Origin: Elioraea tepidiphila DSM 17972
GTDB taxonomy: Bacteria > Pseudomonadota > Alphaproteobacteria > Acetobacterales > Acetobacteraceae
Assembly (NCBI RefSeq): GCF_000378465.1
Contig: NZ_KB899932.1
Span: 1 to 64,000 of the forward strand
Reading direction: 5' to 3'
DNA length: 64,000 nt
Shown here: positions 1 through 8,338 of the stretch, piece after piece
Position numbering within the stretch: the first letter of the stretch is position 1
How the letters are laid out: each line of letters starts with the position of its first letter
Program-made: the position numbers and the translations under genes
Notes under the pieces: generated by a model
Databases searched by the model: none
Told to the model about the DNA's origin: nothing
What the model saw: the letters and a program-made list of their open reading frames with translations, nothing else

Positions 1-184
1 CCGGGCGTCGCCGCGCACCATGAGGCCGCGGCGCCGTGCTGCCGGTCGCGCGATACAACTGCGACCAACGCACCGCGCTCGCCACGCTCACCGAGAACAG
101 CTTGGCCGCCTCGCGGCAACTCGCGCCATTCCGCATGGCCGCCACGACGCGATCACGCAGATCACAGGACAGGGCTCGGGTCAT
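1..184 (-). CDS. IS630-family transposase, N-terminal part (runs off the window)
   Basis: Only the first 61 codons are present, starting at ATG 184-182. The translation begins MTRALSCDLRDRVVAAM and continues with CREAAKLFSVSVASAVRW, the helix-turn-helix that IS630-like transposases use to bind their terminal repeats. A basic linker (GARRRP) follows. The catalytic DDE domain would lie beyond the left edge, either in the same frame or in a second frame reached by programmed frameshifting, as is common in this family. No function other than transposition is suggested. Confidence 0.7.
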   Translation of the reverse strand, partial: MTRALSCDLRDRVVAAMRNGASCREAAKLFSVSVASAVRWSQLYRATGSTAPRPHGARRRP

Positions 185-279
185 CGGCTGCTGGCCTCCA
201 GCCCAGCCAGCAGCTTGAATCAGAAAACCAAACGCGCCGGAACACCCAATCCGATTCCACCAGAAGGAATCAGGCTCTA
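1..279 (-). mobile_element. IS630-family element, one end only (truncated by window edge)
   Basis: The end of an IS630/Tc1-type element enters from the left edge. Its outer boundary is near 277, where the inward sequence begins GAGCCTGATTCC and folds back on itself (GATTCC about 7 bases from GGAATC). It is followed by a TA dinucleotide at 278-279, and IS630 elements insert at TA and duplicate it. The transposase reading frame starts about 90 bases inside the element. The other end lies outside the window, so completeness cannot be judged. Confidence 0.65.
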
Positions 280-561
280 GGCCAGGCTGCCGTGCAGGAA
301 CCCCAGCGCCGGCAGCGGGCGCCAGCGGCGCGGCAGGTCCGCCCGCCTGATCGGCGCCACCGAGTAGTGCGGCACGGGCTGCTTGTTCCGCCGCAGCAGA
401 TGTTCGTAGTCCCGCACCTGTTGGAGCCGCCAGGCGCAATCCTCGAGCGCGGCCGCGCGCGTGCGATAGACCTCGGCGATCCGGTCCGTCTTGGCCACCG
501 TGGCGACAACCGCCCAGAGCGTGTCGTCGGTGGCCCGCGAGAATATTTCGACGCTGCTCAC
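277..561 (-). CDS. small hypothetical protein ending at the IS630 boundary
   Basis: A 94-residue frame starting at GTG 561-559 with a GAGGG ribosome-binding site just upstream. The protein begins VSSVEIFSRATDDTLWAVVA and has a central helical stretch rich in Arg, Glu and Ala (about residues 30-55), followed by a basic, proline-rich tail ending GFLHGSLA. I do not recognise the family. The stop TAG (279-277) uses the TA at the border of the adjoining IS630 element, so the original C-terminus may have been longer and cut off by the insertion, or the element may have landed in an existing TAG stop. A transcription terminator lies just upstream, so the gene is probably expressed apart from leuCD. 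A longer upstream extension of the frame exists but runs through that terminator and into leuD. Confidence 0.45.
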   Translation of the reverse strand: MSSVEIFSRATDDTLWAVVATVAKTDRIAEVYRTRAAALEDCAWRLQQVRDYEHLLRRNKQPVPHYSVAPIRRADLPRRWRPLPALGFLHGSLA

Positions 562-618
562 GCCCTCAGGATCGAGGTTTGCCCTTTCCCTGGCCGGAGT
601 GTGCCACGGATACGGGGC

Positions 619-665
619 AAAAGAAAACGGGCCGGCGGCTGGGAGGTTGGTCTGCCGCCGGCCCG
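619..665 (-). terminator. Rho-independent terminator downstream of leuD
   Basis: A perfect 12-base-pair stem (628-639 with 654-665, CGGGCCGGCGGC and its complement) with a 14-base loop is followed on the reverse strand by TTTTCTTTT. This is the best-formed intrinsic terminator in the window. It lies about 100 bases past the leuD stop and would end the leuCD transcript before the small gene at 277-561. Confidence 0.8.
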
Positions 666-704
666 CCTTTGAGACGATGGCCTGCCGGGAAAGGCTCATC
701 GTCT
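619..704 (-). ncRNA. possible small RNA or structured leuD 3' UTR
   Basis: On the reverse strand, 704 to 619 folds into two consecutive hairpins. The first pairs 697-704 with 72-79 of the 600s block (AGACGATG with CATCGTCT, at 672-679). The second is the perfect terminator stem at 628-665, whose loop contains CCTCCC, an anti-Shine-Dalgarno-like motif. It ends in a T-rich run. Several alphaproteobacterial small RNAs expose CCUCC motifs in hairpin loops and end in such a terminator. No clear promoter was found, so processing from the leuCD mRNA is equally possible. Inference only. Confidence 0.3.
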
Positions 705-766
705 GTAACGCGGGGATGTTGCGCTGCGGCGGGTTACCGCGGCGCGGCGTGGCTATTAAGGATCGG

Positions 767-1402
767 TCATGTCCGTTGCTGCGGCGCAGCAGGCCACGCC
801 CAGGGCCGGGCGGCGCGGTCGGCCCGCTGCCAGGCGGCGATCGCATCGGCCGCGCGCAGCGTGAGCCCGATATCGTCGAGACCGGCAAGCAGGGCCTCGC
901 GCCGTGCCGGGTCGATGGCGAAGGGATGCGCCGAGCCGTCAGGCGCGATCACCACCTGACGTTCAAGATCGACCGTGACGCGCGCGTTGCCCGGCGCGGC
1001 CTCCACCTGAGCCGCGATCGCGCGCACCGTCGTCTCGTCCAGCACCACCGGCAGCAGCCCGTTCTGGAACGCGTTGTTGCGGAAGATGTCGGAGAAGGAG
1101 GGCGCGATCACCGCGCGCACGCCCATCCCCGCGAGCGCCCAGACCGCGCCCTCGCGGCTCGATCCGCAGCCGAAATTGGCGCCCGCGAGCAGGATCGGCG
1201 CGCCGCGGAACTCCTTGCGGTTGAGCACGAACTCCGGATCCTCGCTGCCATCGGGCCTGAGGCGCCAGATCTCGAAGGCGTGCGCGCCCATGCTCTCGCG
1301 CGTCGTGCCGACCAGGCGCTCGACGCGGATGATCACGTCGGTATCGATATTGGCGCGCAGGAGCGGCGCGGCCGGCCCCGTGACCGCGGTGAACGGTTCC
1401 AT
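767..1402 (-). CDS. leuD: 3-isopropylmalate dehydratase small subunit
   Basis: The 211-residue small subunit of isopropylmalate isomerase. With LeuC it converts 2-isopropylmalate to 3-isopropylmalate in leucine biosynthesis in the cytoplasm. The aconitase-swivel fold is evident from MEPFTAVTGPAAPLLRANID at the N-terminus, ANIDTDVIIR (about 17-26) and the substrate-binding FGCGSSREGAVWAL loop (about 77-90). The length is typical for LeuD. The start ATG lies 2 bases after the leuC stop, so the two subunits are translationally coupled. The C-terminus (AWPAAPQQRT) is a variable tail. Confidence 0.95.
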   Translation of the reverse strand: MEPFTAVTGPAAPLLRANIDTDVIIRVERLVGTTRESMGAHAFEIWRLRPDGSEDPEFVLNRKEFRGAPILLAGANFGCGSSREGAVWALAGMGVRAVIAPSFSDIFRNNAFQNGLLPVVLDETTVRAIAAQVEAAPGNARVTVDLERQVVIAPDGSAHPFAIDPARREALLAGLDDIGLTLRAADAIAAWQRADRAARPWAWPAAPQQRT

Positions 1403-1404
1403 GC

Positions 1405-2802
1405 TCAGAACGGCCTGCGGATGTCGGTGATGCGTCCCGTCACCGCCGCGGCCGCCGCCATCGCCGGGCTCGCGAGATGGGTGCGCGCATCCTTGCCCTG
1501 CCGGCCGACGAAGTTGCGGTTCGAGGTCGAGACGCAGCGGGCCCCCGGCGGCACCGCCTCGCCGTTCGCCGCCACGCAAAGCGAGCAGCCCGGCTCGCGC
1601 CAGTCGAACCCCGCCTCGCGGAACACGCGGTCGAGCCCCTCGGCCTCGGCCGCCTGCTTCACGCGCACGCTGCCCGGCACGACCCAGGCAGAGACGCCCT
1701 CGGCCACGCGGCGGCCGCGCACGATCGCGGCCGCCTCGCGCAGATCGGACAGCCGCGCATTGGTGCAGGAGCCGATGAACACCCAGTCCACCGCGGTGCC
1801 GGCGAGCGGACGGCCGGGCGCGAGCCCTTGATACGCGAGCGCGTCCGCCCAGGCCTTGCGGCGCGCCTCGTCCGGCGCGGCATCCGGCGCGGGGATCGGC
1901 GCATCGACCGCGATCACATGCTCGGGGCTGGTGCCCCAGGTCACCTGCGGCGCGATCCCGCCCGCATCGATCGCGTGGTCGGCGTCGAAGCGCGCGTCGT
2001 CGTCGCTGCGCAGCGCGCGCCACGCCGCGAGTGCTGCGTCCCAGGCCGCGCCCTTGGGCGCGAAATCGCGCCCGGCGATCCAGTCGAACACGGTCTCGTC
2101 AGGGGCGATGAAGCCCATGCGCGCGCCCATCTCGATCGAGAGATTGCAGAGTGTCAGCCGCTGCTCCACGGGCAGCGCGCGCACCGCGCTGCCCGCCCAC
2201 TCGATCGCGTATCCCGCGCCCGCGCCGGTGCCCAAGGCCCCGATCGCGTGCAGCACGGCATCCTTCGCCGTCGTGCCGGGCGGGAACGCGCCGTCGAACC
2301 GCACGCGCATCGACTTCGGCTTCGCGAGCCTGAGCGTCTGCGTGGCGAGCGCGTGCGTCAGCTCGGAACTGCCGACGCCGAAGGCCAGCGCACCGAGCCC
2401 GCCATTGGTGCAGGTGTGGCTGTCGCCACACACCACCGTCAGCCCCGGCAGCACGATGCCGAGCTCCGGGCCCATCACATGCACGATGCCCTGACCGTCC
2501 TGGCCGAGATCGAAGAGCCGGATGCCGTGGCGGTTGGCCCCGTCTCGCAGCATCGCCACTCCGGCCGCGCCGCGCGCGAAGGTCTCGGCCGTGCGGCCGG
2601 GCGCGGTCGCCACCGCGTGGTCGGGGGTGGCGAAGGCGAGCTCGGGGTGCGGCACCCGATAGCCCTTCTCGGCAACCTCGCCGAGCGCACGCGCGCCCGA
2701 GAGATCATGCAGCAGGATGCGATCGATGTGGATCAGGTCCTGGCCGCGGCCGGCAGCGGCGATGCGGTGGGCCTGCCAGAGCTTGTCGAACAGGGTGGCC
2801 AT
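1405..2802 (-). CDS. leuC: 3-isopropylmalate dehydratase large subunit
   Basis: The 465-residue large subunit of the [4Fe-4S] dehydratase that acts with LeuD in leucine biosynthesis. Aconitase-family signatures are clear: VCGDSHTCTNGGLGALAFGV near residue 130, FIGSCTNARLSDLREAA around 345, and GCSLCVAANGE near 410. These supply the three cluster-ligand cysteines. The N-terminus MATLFDKLWQAH is standard, which supports the start at 2802. A 17-base palindrome sits immediately in front of the ATG where a ribosome-binding site would be expected, and no good Shine-Dalgarno sequence is visible. leuB is not in the window. Confidence 0.96.
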   Translation of the reverse strand: MATLFDKLWQAHRIAAAGRGQDLIHIDRILLHDLSGARALGEVAEKGYRVPHPELAFATPDHAVATAPGRTAETFARGAAGVAMLRDGANRHGIRLFDLGQDGQGIVHVMGPELGIVLPGLTVVCGDSHTCTNGGLGALAFGVGSSELTHALATQTLRLAKPKSMRVRFDGAFPPGTTAKDAVLHAIGALGTGAGAGYAIEWAGSAVRALPVEQRLTLCNLSIEMGARMGFIAPDETVFDWIAGRDFAPKGAAWDAALAAWRALRSDDDARFDADHAIDAGGIAPQVTWGTSPEHVIAVDAPIPAPDAAPDEARRKAWADALAYQGLAPGRPLAGTAVDWVFIGSCTNARLSDLREAAAIVRGRRVAEGVSAWVVPGSVRVKQAAEAEGLDRVFREAGFDWREPGCSLCVAANGEAVPPGARCVSTSNRNFVGRQGKDARTHLASPAMAAAAAVTGRITDIRRPF

Positions 2803-2804
2803 GG

Positions 2805-2821
2805 ACAGGATTTAGTCCTGT
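2805..2821. promoter_or_regulatory. inverted repeat at the leuC start
   Basis: ACAGGA-TTTAG-TCCTGT forms a perfect 6-base inverted repeat, 3 to 19 bases upstream of the leuC ATG. It could be an operator or an RNA hairpin that covers the initiation region. A second, longer inverted repeat (TGGGGGAAG at 2821-2829 with CTTCCCCCA at 2873-2881) overlaps its edge and spans the leader between kup and leuC. No regulator can be named from sequence alone. Confidence 0.35.
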
Positions 2822-2910
2822 GGGGGAAGGGCCGGAAGGGGACCCGGTCGCGAGCGCGATGGGAGCCATGCGCTTCCCCCACATCCCCATCCCATGGACC
2901 GACGCTCCGG

Positions 2911-4821
2911 CTAGATCGCCACCCGGACGCCCAGTTCCACCACGCGGTCGGAGGGGATGCGGAAGAACTCCGTCGCCGGCACGGCGTTGCGGGCCATCAC
3001 CAGGAACAGCCAGTGCCGCCAGAACGGCATCTTCGGCACCTGCGCCGGCACCACCACCTCGCGGCCGAGGAAGAAGCTCACCTGCATCGGGTCGGCGTCG
3101 ATCCCGTGCGCCTTCAACTCGGCCAGCGCGCGCGGGATGTTGGGACTCTCCATGAAGCCGTAGTGCAGGATCACCCGGTGAATGCCCGGGGCAAGCTGCT
3201 CCACGATCACACGACGCTCCGCCGGCACCACCGGGATGTCGTCGGTCAGCACCGTGATGAACAGCACGCGCTCGTGCAGCACCTTGTTGTGCTTCAGATT
3301 GTGCAGGAGCGCGTTCGGCACGTAATCCGGATTGCCGGTCATGAACGCCGCCGTGCCCGGCACGCGGATGGTGCGGCTCTGCGGCAGCCGCGCGAGGAAC
3401 GAGGCGAGCGGCAGGCTGTCGGTGCGCCAGCGATCGAAGATCAGATCCCGCCCGCGCTTCCAGCTCGTCATCAGCGCGAACAGCGCCAGACCGAGCGTCA
3501 GCGGGAACCACGCACCGTCCGGGATCTTCAGCAGCGTCGAGCCGACGAAGGCGAGATCGATCGTCAGGAACAGCCCGAACAGCGCACCCGTCACCGCCCA
3601 GCTCCAGCCCCAGACGCGGCGCGCGACCAGGAAACCGAGCAGCGAGCCCGCGGTGAAGGTGCCGCTGACGGCAAGCCCGTAGGCCGCGGCGAGGCCGTCC
3701 GAGGTGCGGAACGAAAGGACCAGCAGCAGCACCGCGATCAGCAGCGCCGCGTTCACCTGCGGCATGTAGATCTGCCCGCGCTCCTCGCCCGAGGTATGAC
3801 GCACCGTCAGGCGCGGACAGAAACCGAGTTGCATGGTCTGGCGCGCGATCGAATAGGCACCCGAGATCACCGCCTGGCTCGCGATGATGGTCGCGGCGGT
3901 CGCGAGCAGCACGAGCGGAAGGCGGAGCCACTCCGGCGCCAGACGGTAGAACGGATTGGCGATTGCCGAGGGATCGTTCAGCAGCAAGGCGCCCTGACCG
4001 AGATAGTTGAGCGCGAGGGCGGGCAGCACGAGCATGAGCCACGCGATGCGAATGGGCGAACGGCCGAGATGCCCCATGTCGGCGAACAGCGCTTCCGCCC
4101 CGGTCACGACCAGGATCACCGCGCCGAGCACGAGGAACCCCGAGATGTCGTGATGGGCGAAGAACAGCACCGCGTGATGTGGGCTGAGCGCCTGCAGCAC
4201 GGAGGGGTCGGCCGCGATCCCCGACACGCCGAGCGCGCCGATCACGACGAACCAGCATGCCGTGATCGGTCCGAACATGGTGCCCACCCGGCCGGTCCCG
4301 AAGCGCTGCACCGCGAACAGCCCGATCAGCACGACCACCGAGAGCGGCACCACAAGGCGCTCGAAGGTGGGATCGACCACGTTGAGCCCCTCGATCGCGG
4401 CCAGCACGGAGATCGCGGGCGTGATGGTGCACTCGCCGAAGAAGAGGCTGGCGCCGAGGATGCCCACGAGCACGGCCGCGCGCTTGATGCGGCCCTCCGG
4501 CAGGCTGCGCGTCGCCAGCGCCATCAGCGCAAGGATGCCGCCCTCGCCGCGGTTGTCGGCGCGCATCATCACGGTGATGTACTTCACCGTCACCACGAGG
4601 ATCAGCGCCCAGACGACCAGGCTCAGCACGCCGAGGATGTCGCCTGGCACCGGCGCCACTCCGGGCGTCTGCGTCAGGGCGGCACGCAGCGCATAGAGCG
4701 GGCTTGTGCCGATGTCGCCATAGACGACCCCGAGCGCCGCCAGGATCAGCCCCAGGCGGGGCGCGCGGCGGGTGGACACGGTGCTGGGTACGGGGCTGTC
4801 GGCCCCCTCGGGTGTGGTCAC
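2911..4821 (-). CDS. kup: Kup-family low-affinity K+ uptake protein
   Basis: A 636-residue inner-membrane K+/H+ symporter of the KUP/HAK family. The diagnostic [20 protein letters not shown] lies at about residues 30-50 in the first membrane helix, followed by about eleven further hydrophobic segments up to residue 440 and a hydrophilic C-terminal domain (about 440-636). [17 protein letters not shown] and the [11 protein letters not shown] segment also fit the family. Length matches the usual 620-640 residues. It is transcribed leftwards toward leuC with 108 bases between them and diverges from the gene at 4986. Constitutive K+ supply is the known role. Confidence 0.93.
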   Translation of the reverse strand: MTTPEGADSPVPSTVSTRRAPRLGLILAALGVVYGDIGTSPLYALRAALTQTPGVAPVPGDILGVLSLVVWALILVVTVKYITVMMRADNRGEGGILALMALATRSLPEGRIKRAAVLVGILGASLFFGECTITPAISVLAAIEGLNVVDPTFERLVVPLSVVVLIGLFAVQRFGTGRVGTMFGPITACWFVVIGALGVSGIAADPSVLQALSPHHAVLFFAHHDISGFLVLGAVILVVTGAEALFADMGHLGRSPIRIAWLMLVLPALALNYLGQGALLLNDPSAIANPFYRLAPEWLRLPLVLLATAATIIASQAVISGAYSIARQTMQLGFCPRLTVRHTSGEERGQIYMPQVNAALLIAVLLLVLSFRTSDGLAAAYGLAVSGTFTAGSLLGFLVARRVWGWSWAVTGALFGLFLTIDLAFVGSTLLKIPDGAWFPLTLGLALFALMTSWKRGRDLIFDRWRTDSLPLASFLARLPQSRTIRVPGTAAFMTGNPDYVPNALLHNLKHNKVLHERVLFITVLTDDIPVVPAERRVIVEQLAPGIHRVILHYGFMESPNIPRALAELKAHGIDADPMQVSFFLGREVVVPAQVPKMPFWRHWLFLVMARNAVPATEFFRIPSDRVVELGVRVAI

Positions 4822-4985
4822 GGGCCTGGGCTATACACCGGCCTCCGGGGGGGCCGGGAAGCCCAATCCCGAGAGTCTGGCCTGCGCGCGGCGCGGCCGT
4901 TGCGCCCTCGGCCCGGCGGTGCCCATCGCGGCGGCCGGGTGCTACAAGCGACGCGACGGACGAGGCAAGGGGACGACAGGAACCG

Positions 4986-5714
4986 ATGAGTCTGGGGTTG
5001 CGCGATGCACGCCGCGCCGAGCGGAGGCGCAGACGCGCGCGGATGTTCACCTTTTTCGCGATCCTCGGCGGGCTCGTCCTGCTGGGGGCGCTCGCCTACG
5101 AGTCCGGCAGCCGGCTCGCCCAGGTCGAGACCGATGCGCTGCGAAGCGAGATCGAGCAGCAGCGGCGCACGATCGCGGCCCTGCAGCAGCAGCTCGCCCA
5201 GACCGAGGCGCTGCGCCAGCAGGCCGAGGGCCGGGTGCGCGAGTGGGAGGCGCGCTACGCCCGCGATGTGCCTACGGGAACCGCGCGTGAGCTCTTCATG
5301 CAGGTGCAGGAGCGGCTCGGCGAGGGTCTGGCGCCGGACCGGCTCAAGCTCGTGCTGCGCAACGCGACGGACGGCACCAAGTGCGATCCGGGCCAGGATA
5401 CGCGCCGGTTCCTGTTGCCGACGCCTCTGACGCGCGGCGGTCAGACCTCGGTGTCGTTCGCCGGCGCGATCGTGGTGACCGGCGAGGGCCAGTCGGCGCG
5501 TGCCCCGGACGGCGCCCCGCATGCGTGGTACGACCCGGCCGCGCCGGTGACGATCGTGGCGATCCAGCCGGGCGGCGGGCGCACGGAGACGACAGGCACC
5601 CTGCCGCTGACCTTCTCGGTCGTGCGGGGCGCGAACGAGCATCGGTTCCTGGTGACGGAGGCCGATCTGCGCGGTTTCGTGACCGTCACCGCGGAGCGTT
5701 GCGACTACCCTTAG
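4986..5714 (+). CDS. membrane-anchored coiled-coil protein, function unknown
   Basis: 242 residues. The N-terminus is strongly basic (RRAERRRRRAR), followed by one membrane helix (about 20-38), so the bulk should face the periplasm. Residues 43-92 form a Glu/Gln/Ala/Arg-rich coiled coil (EIEQQRRTIAALQQQLAQTE). The remainder (about 105-242) looks like a beta-rich domain with two cysteines, one near GTKCDPGQD and one near the C-terminus (ERCDYP), that could form a disulfide. The start is the first ATG in the frame that precedes the basic stretch; longer upstream frames run back into kup. The family is not recognised. It diverges from kup and converges on rpsA. Confidence 0.75.
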   Translation: MSLGLRDARRAERRRRRARMFTFFAILGGLVLLGALAYESGSRLAQVETDALRSEIEQQRRTIAALQQQLAQTEALRQQAEGRVREWEARYARDVPTGTARELFMQVQERLGEGLAPDRLKLVLRNATDGTKCDPGQDTRRFLLPTPLTRGGQTSVSFAGAIVVTGEGQSARAPDGAPHAWYDPAAPVTIVAIQPGGGRTETTGTLPLTFSVVRGANEHRFLVTEADLRGFVTVTAERCDYP

Positions 5715-5739
5715 GCTGGGCGCCAAGGGAAGGCGGGGA

Positions 5740-5762
5740 GGCGGGAGCCGCGTGCTCCCGCC
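5740..5762. terminator. hairpin between convergent genes
   Basis: A 9-base-pair GC stem (GGCGGGAGC at 5740-5748 with GCTCCCGCC at 5754-5762) with a 5-base loop sits in the 61-base gap between the convergent coiled-coil gene and rpsA. There is no T-run on either side, so it may only assist Rho-dependent termination or protect 3' ends. Confidence 0.4.
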
Positions 5763-5775
5763 CCCATAGCGCAGG

Positions 5776-7494
5776 CTACTCCTTGCCCTCGCTGGCCATC
5801 TGGTTCCGCCGCCGGATCGCCGCGCCCAGGATGTCGCCGAGCGACGCGCCCGAGTCGGAGGAGCCGAACTCGGCCATCGCCTGCTTCTCCTCCTCCATCT
5901 CGCGCGCCTTGATCGACAGCGACAGCCGCCGCGTGGCCCGCTCGATGGCGATGATCTTGGCGTCCACCTTGTCGCCGACGCCGAAGCGGTCCGGCCGCTG
6001 GTCCTGCTTGTCGCGGGCGAGATCGGCCTTGCGGATGAAGCCGGTCAGCGTGTCGTCCACCTTCACCTCGATGCCGTTGCCCTGCACCGCGGTGACGATG
6101 CCGGTCACGACTTGGCCCTTCTGCAGCCGATCGAGCACGCCGGCGGCCGGGTCGGAGGTGAGCTGCTTGATGCCGAGGCTGATCCGCTCCTTCTCGACAT
6201 CGACGTCGAGCACCTTGGCCTCGACCATGTCGCCCTTCGAATACTTCTGGATCGCCACCTCGCCCGGCTGGTCCCAGGCGAGATCGGAGAGATGCACCAT
6301 GCCGTCGATGTCGCCGGGCAGGCCGATGAACAGGCCGAACTCGGTGATGTTGCGCACCTCGCCCTGCACGGTCGAGCCGACCGGATGCTTCTCGAGGAAC
6401 TCCTCCCACGGGTTGCGCAGGCACTGCTTCAGCCCGAGCGAGATGCGCCGCTTCACGCCGTCCACGTCGAGCACCATCACCTCGACCTCCTGGCTGGTCG
6501 AGACGATCTTGCCCGGGTGCACGTTCTTCTTGGTCCAGGACATCTCGGAGACGTGCACCAGCCCCTCGACCCCCGGCTCCAGCTCCACGAAGGCGCCGTA
6601 GTCGGTGATGTTGGTCACACGGCCGGTGAACTTCGCGCCGACCGGGTACTTCGCGGTGACGCCGTCCCATGGATCGGCCATCAGCTGCTTCATGCCGAGG
6701 CTGATGCGCTGGGTCTCCGGGTTGAAGCGGATCACCTGCACCTTGACGGTCTGGCCGACCTGGAGCGCCTCGGAGGGGTGGTTGATGCGCCGCCAGGCGA
6801 TGTCGGTGACGTGCAGCAGGCCATCGACGCCGCCGAGGTCCACGAACGCGCCGTAGTCGGTGATGTTCTTCACCACGCCGTCGAGGATCTGGCCTTCCTT
6901 CAGGCCCTGGACGAGCTCGGCGCGCTGCTCGGCGCGCGTCTCCTCCAGCACCGCGCGGCGGGAGACGACGATGTTGCCGCGCGAGCGGTCCATCTTGAGG
7001 ATCTGGAACGGCTGCGGCGTGCCCATCAGCGGGCCCACGTCGCGCACCGGGCGGATGTCCACCTGGCTGCCCGGCAGGAACGCGACCGCGCCGCCGAGAT
7101 CCACCGTGAAGCCGCCTTTCACCCGGCCGAAGATCACGCCGTTGACGCGCGCCTGGGCCTGGAACGCCTTCTCGAGATTGGTCCAGGCCTCCTCGCGGCG
7201 GGCCTTCTCGCGCGAGAGGATGATCGAGCCGTCGCGGTCCTCGTAGCGCTCGACATAGACGTCGACCAGATCGCCCGGCTTGATCTCGGGCTTCTGGCCC
7301 GGAGCGGCGAACTCCTTGAGCGGGACCCGGCCCTCCGACTTCAGTCCGACATCGATGACAGCCGAATCGCCCTCGATCCGGACGATGCGTCCGGTGATGA
7401 CGGAGCCGTCGAAGCCGCTGTCGGTGCCGAGCGTGGCGTCGAGAAGGGCGGCGAAGTCCTCGGTCTCGGCCGGGACAGTGGCCGTTTGTGCCAT
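5776..7494 (-). CDS. rpsA: 30S ribosomal protein S1
   Basis: A 572-residue S1 protein that binds mRNA on the small ribosomal subunit and helps initiate translation of structured or leader-poor messages. Six tandem OB-fold S1 repeats are visible. Each shows GxVxxITDYGAFVxL-type sequences, for example VVKNITDYGAFVDLGGVDG, VTNITDYGAFVELEPGVEG and VRNITEFGLFIGLPGDIDG. Length and repeat number match alphaproteobacterial S1. The start MAQTATVPAETEDFAALLD fits the family. It lies downstream of cmk on the same strand, a conserved bacterial order, but with a 208-base gap that suggests its own promoter. Confidence 0.97.
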   Translation of the reverse strand: MAQTATVPAETEDFAALLDATLGTDSGFDGSVITGRIVRIEGDSAVIDVGLKSEGRVPLKEFAAPGQKPEIKPGDLVDVYVERYEDRDGSIILSREKARREEAWTNLEKAFQAQARVNGVIFGRVKGGFTVDLGGAVAFLPGSQVDIRPVRDVGPLMGTPQPFQILKMDRSRGNIVVSRRAVLEETRAEQRAELVQGLKEGQILDGVVKNITDYGAFVDLGGVDGLLHVTDIAWRRINHPSEALQVGQTVKVQVIRFNPETQRISLGMKQLMADPWDGVTAKYPVGAKFTGRVTNITDYGAFVELEPGVEGLVHVSEMSWTKKNVHPGKIVSTSQEVEVMVLDVDGVKRRISLGLKQCLRNPWEEFLEKHPVGSTVQGEVRNITEFGLFIGLPGDIDGMVHLSDLAWDQPGEVAIQKYSKGDMVEAKVLDVDVEKERISLGIKQLTSDPAAGVLDRLQKGQVVTGIVTAVQGNGIEVKVDDTLTGFIRKADLARDKQDQRPDRFGVGDKVDAKIIAIERATRRLSLSIKAREMEEEKQAMAEFGSSDSGASLGDILGAAIRRRNQMASEGKE

Positions 7495-7702
7495 GCGGTG
7501 TCTGTCTTCCTGTCGTCGCGATCGCGCGACGGCGGCCTGCGCCCCCGGCGCGGGCCATCGATGGCGGGCCGGGCACGACTTGCCCGGGATCGCCCGGGCC
7601 GATTGCGGAACGCGGGCGGCGGCCGCTCGGCCGATCCGCCCGTTGACGCGTCAGGAACGGCCGGATGATGGCAAAGTCAAGCGATTTCAGACGCGACCCG
7701 GA
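7495..7702 (-). promoter_or_regulatory. rpsA leader with candidate promoter
   Basis: A 208-base non-coding gap between cmk and rpsA. On the reverse strand a CTTGAC box (7681-7676), the usual alphaproteobacterial -35 sequence, is followed about 17 bases later by a poor -10 match (GTTCCT). This would give a leader of about 150 bases. A TGACGCGTCA palindrome lies at 7644-7653. S1 leaders are often autoregulated by S1, but no specific structure was established here. Confidence 0.35.
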
Positions 7703-8338
7703 TCAGCGGCCCGCGAGACGCTGCCCGATCTCGGCCAGCGCCACCGCGAAGGCGGCATCCGCGTCGAGCGCGGTGGTGTCGATCACGATCGCGTCCGGGG
7801 CGGGCTTGAGCGGTGCGACCGGCCGGTTCGCGTCCTGCGCATCGCGGTCGCGGATCTCGGCGAGCACCTGGTCGGGATCGGCGGCGATGCCGCGGCCGCG
7901 CAGTTCCAGGAAGCGCCGCCGCGCCCGCTCCTCGGGCGAGGCGGTGACGAACAGCTTCACCGCCGCCTCGGGGAACACCACCGTGCCGATGTCGCGGCCG
8001 TCCAGCACGGCGCCGCGCGCGCGGCCGAAGCTGCGCTGGAACTCCAGGAGGGCCGCGCGCACCGCGGGGATTGCCGCGACCGCCGAGGCGGCATGGTCGG
8101 CCTGCGGGCCGCGGAGATCGGGCCGGTCGAGATCCGCCGGATCGAGCGCGCGCGCCTCGGCCTCGGCGATCGCGGCATCGCGCGGATCCGCACCACGGTC
8201 GAGCACGCGCCGCCCGACCGCGCGGTAGAGCAGCCCTGTGTCCAGATAAGGCAGGCCGAGATGCGCCGCGATCCGCCGCGCGAGCGTGCCCTTGCCGGCG
8301 GCGGCCGGCCCGTCGATCGCGATCACCAGCGGCGTCAC
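7703..8338 (-). CDS. cmk: (d)CMP kinase
   Basis: A 211-residue cytidylate kinase that phosphorylates CMP and dCMP for nucleotide synthesis. The P-loop [17 protein letters not shown] is at about residues 8-24, followed by the substrate-binding [12 protein letters not shown] and the [13 protein letters not shown] segment near 125-137. It overlaps the end of aroA by the four bases ATGA, so the pair is translationally coupled. The order aroA-cmk-rpsA is widespread in Proteobacteria. Confidence 0.96.
   Translation of the reverse strand: MTPLVIAIDGPAAAGKGTLARRIAAHLGLPYLDTGLLYRAVGRRVLDRGADPRDAAIAEAEARALDPADLDRPDLRGPQADHAASAVAAIPAVRAALLEFQRSFGRARGAVLDGRDIGTVVFPEAAVKLFVTASPEERARRRFLELRGRGIAADPDQVLAEIRDRDAQDANRPVAPLKPAPDAIVIDTTALDADAAFAVALAEIGQRLAGR

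Noticed and set aside
1477-4989. A 1170-codon open frame on the forward strand
   Set aside because: It lies antisense to leuC and kup and is rich in Arg, His, Gln and Gly. Such long shadows are usual in very GC-rich DNA.
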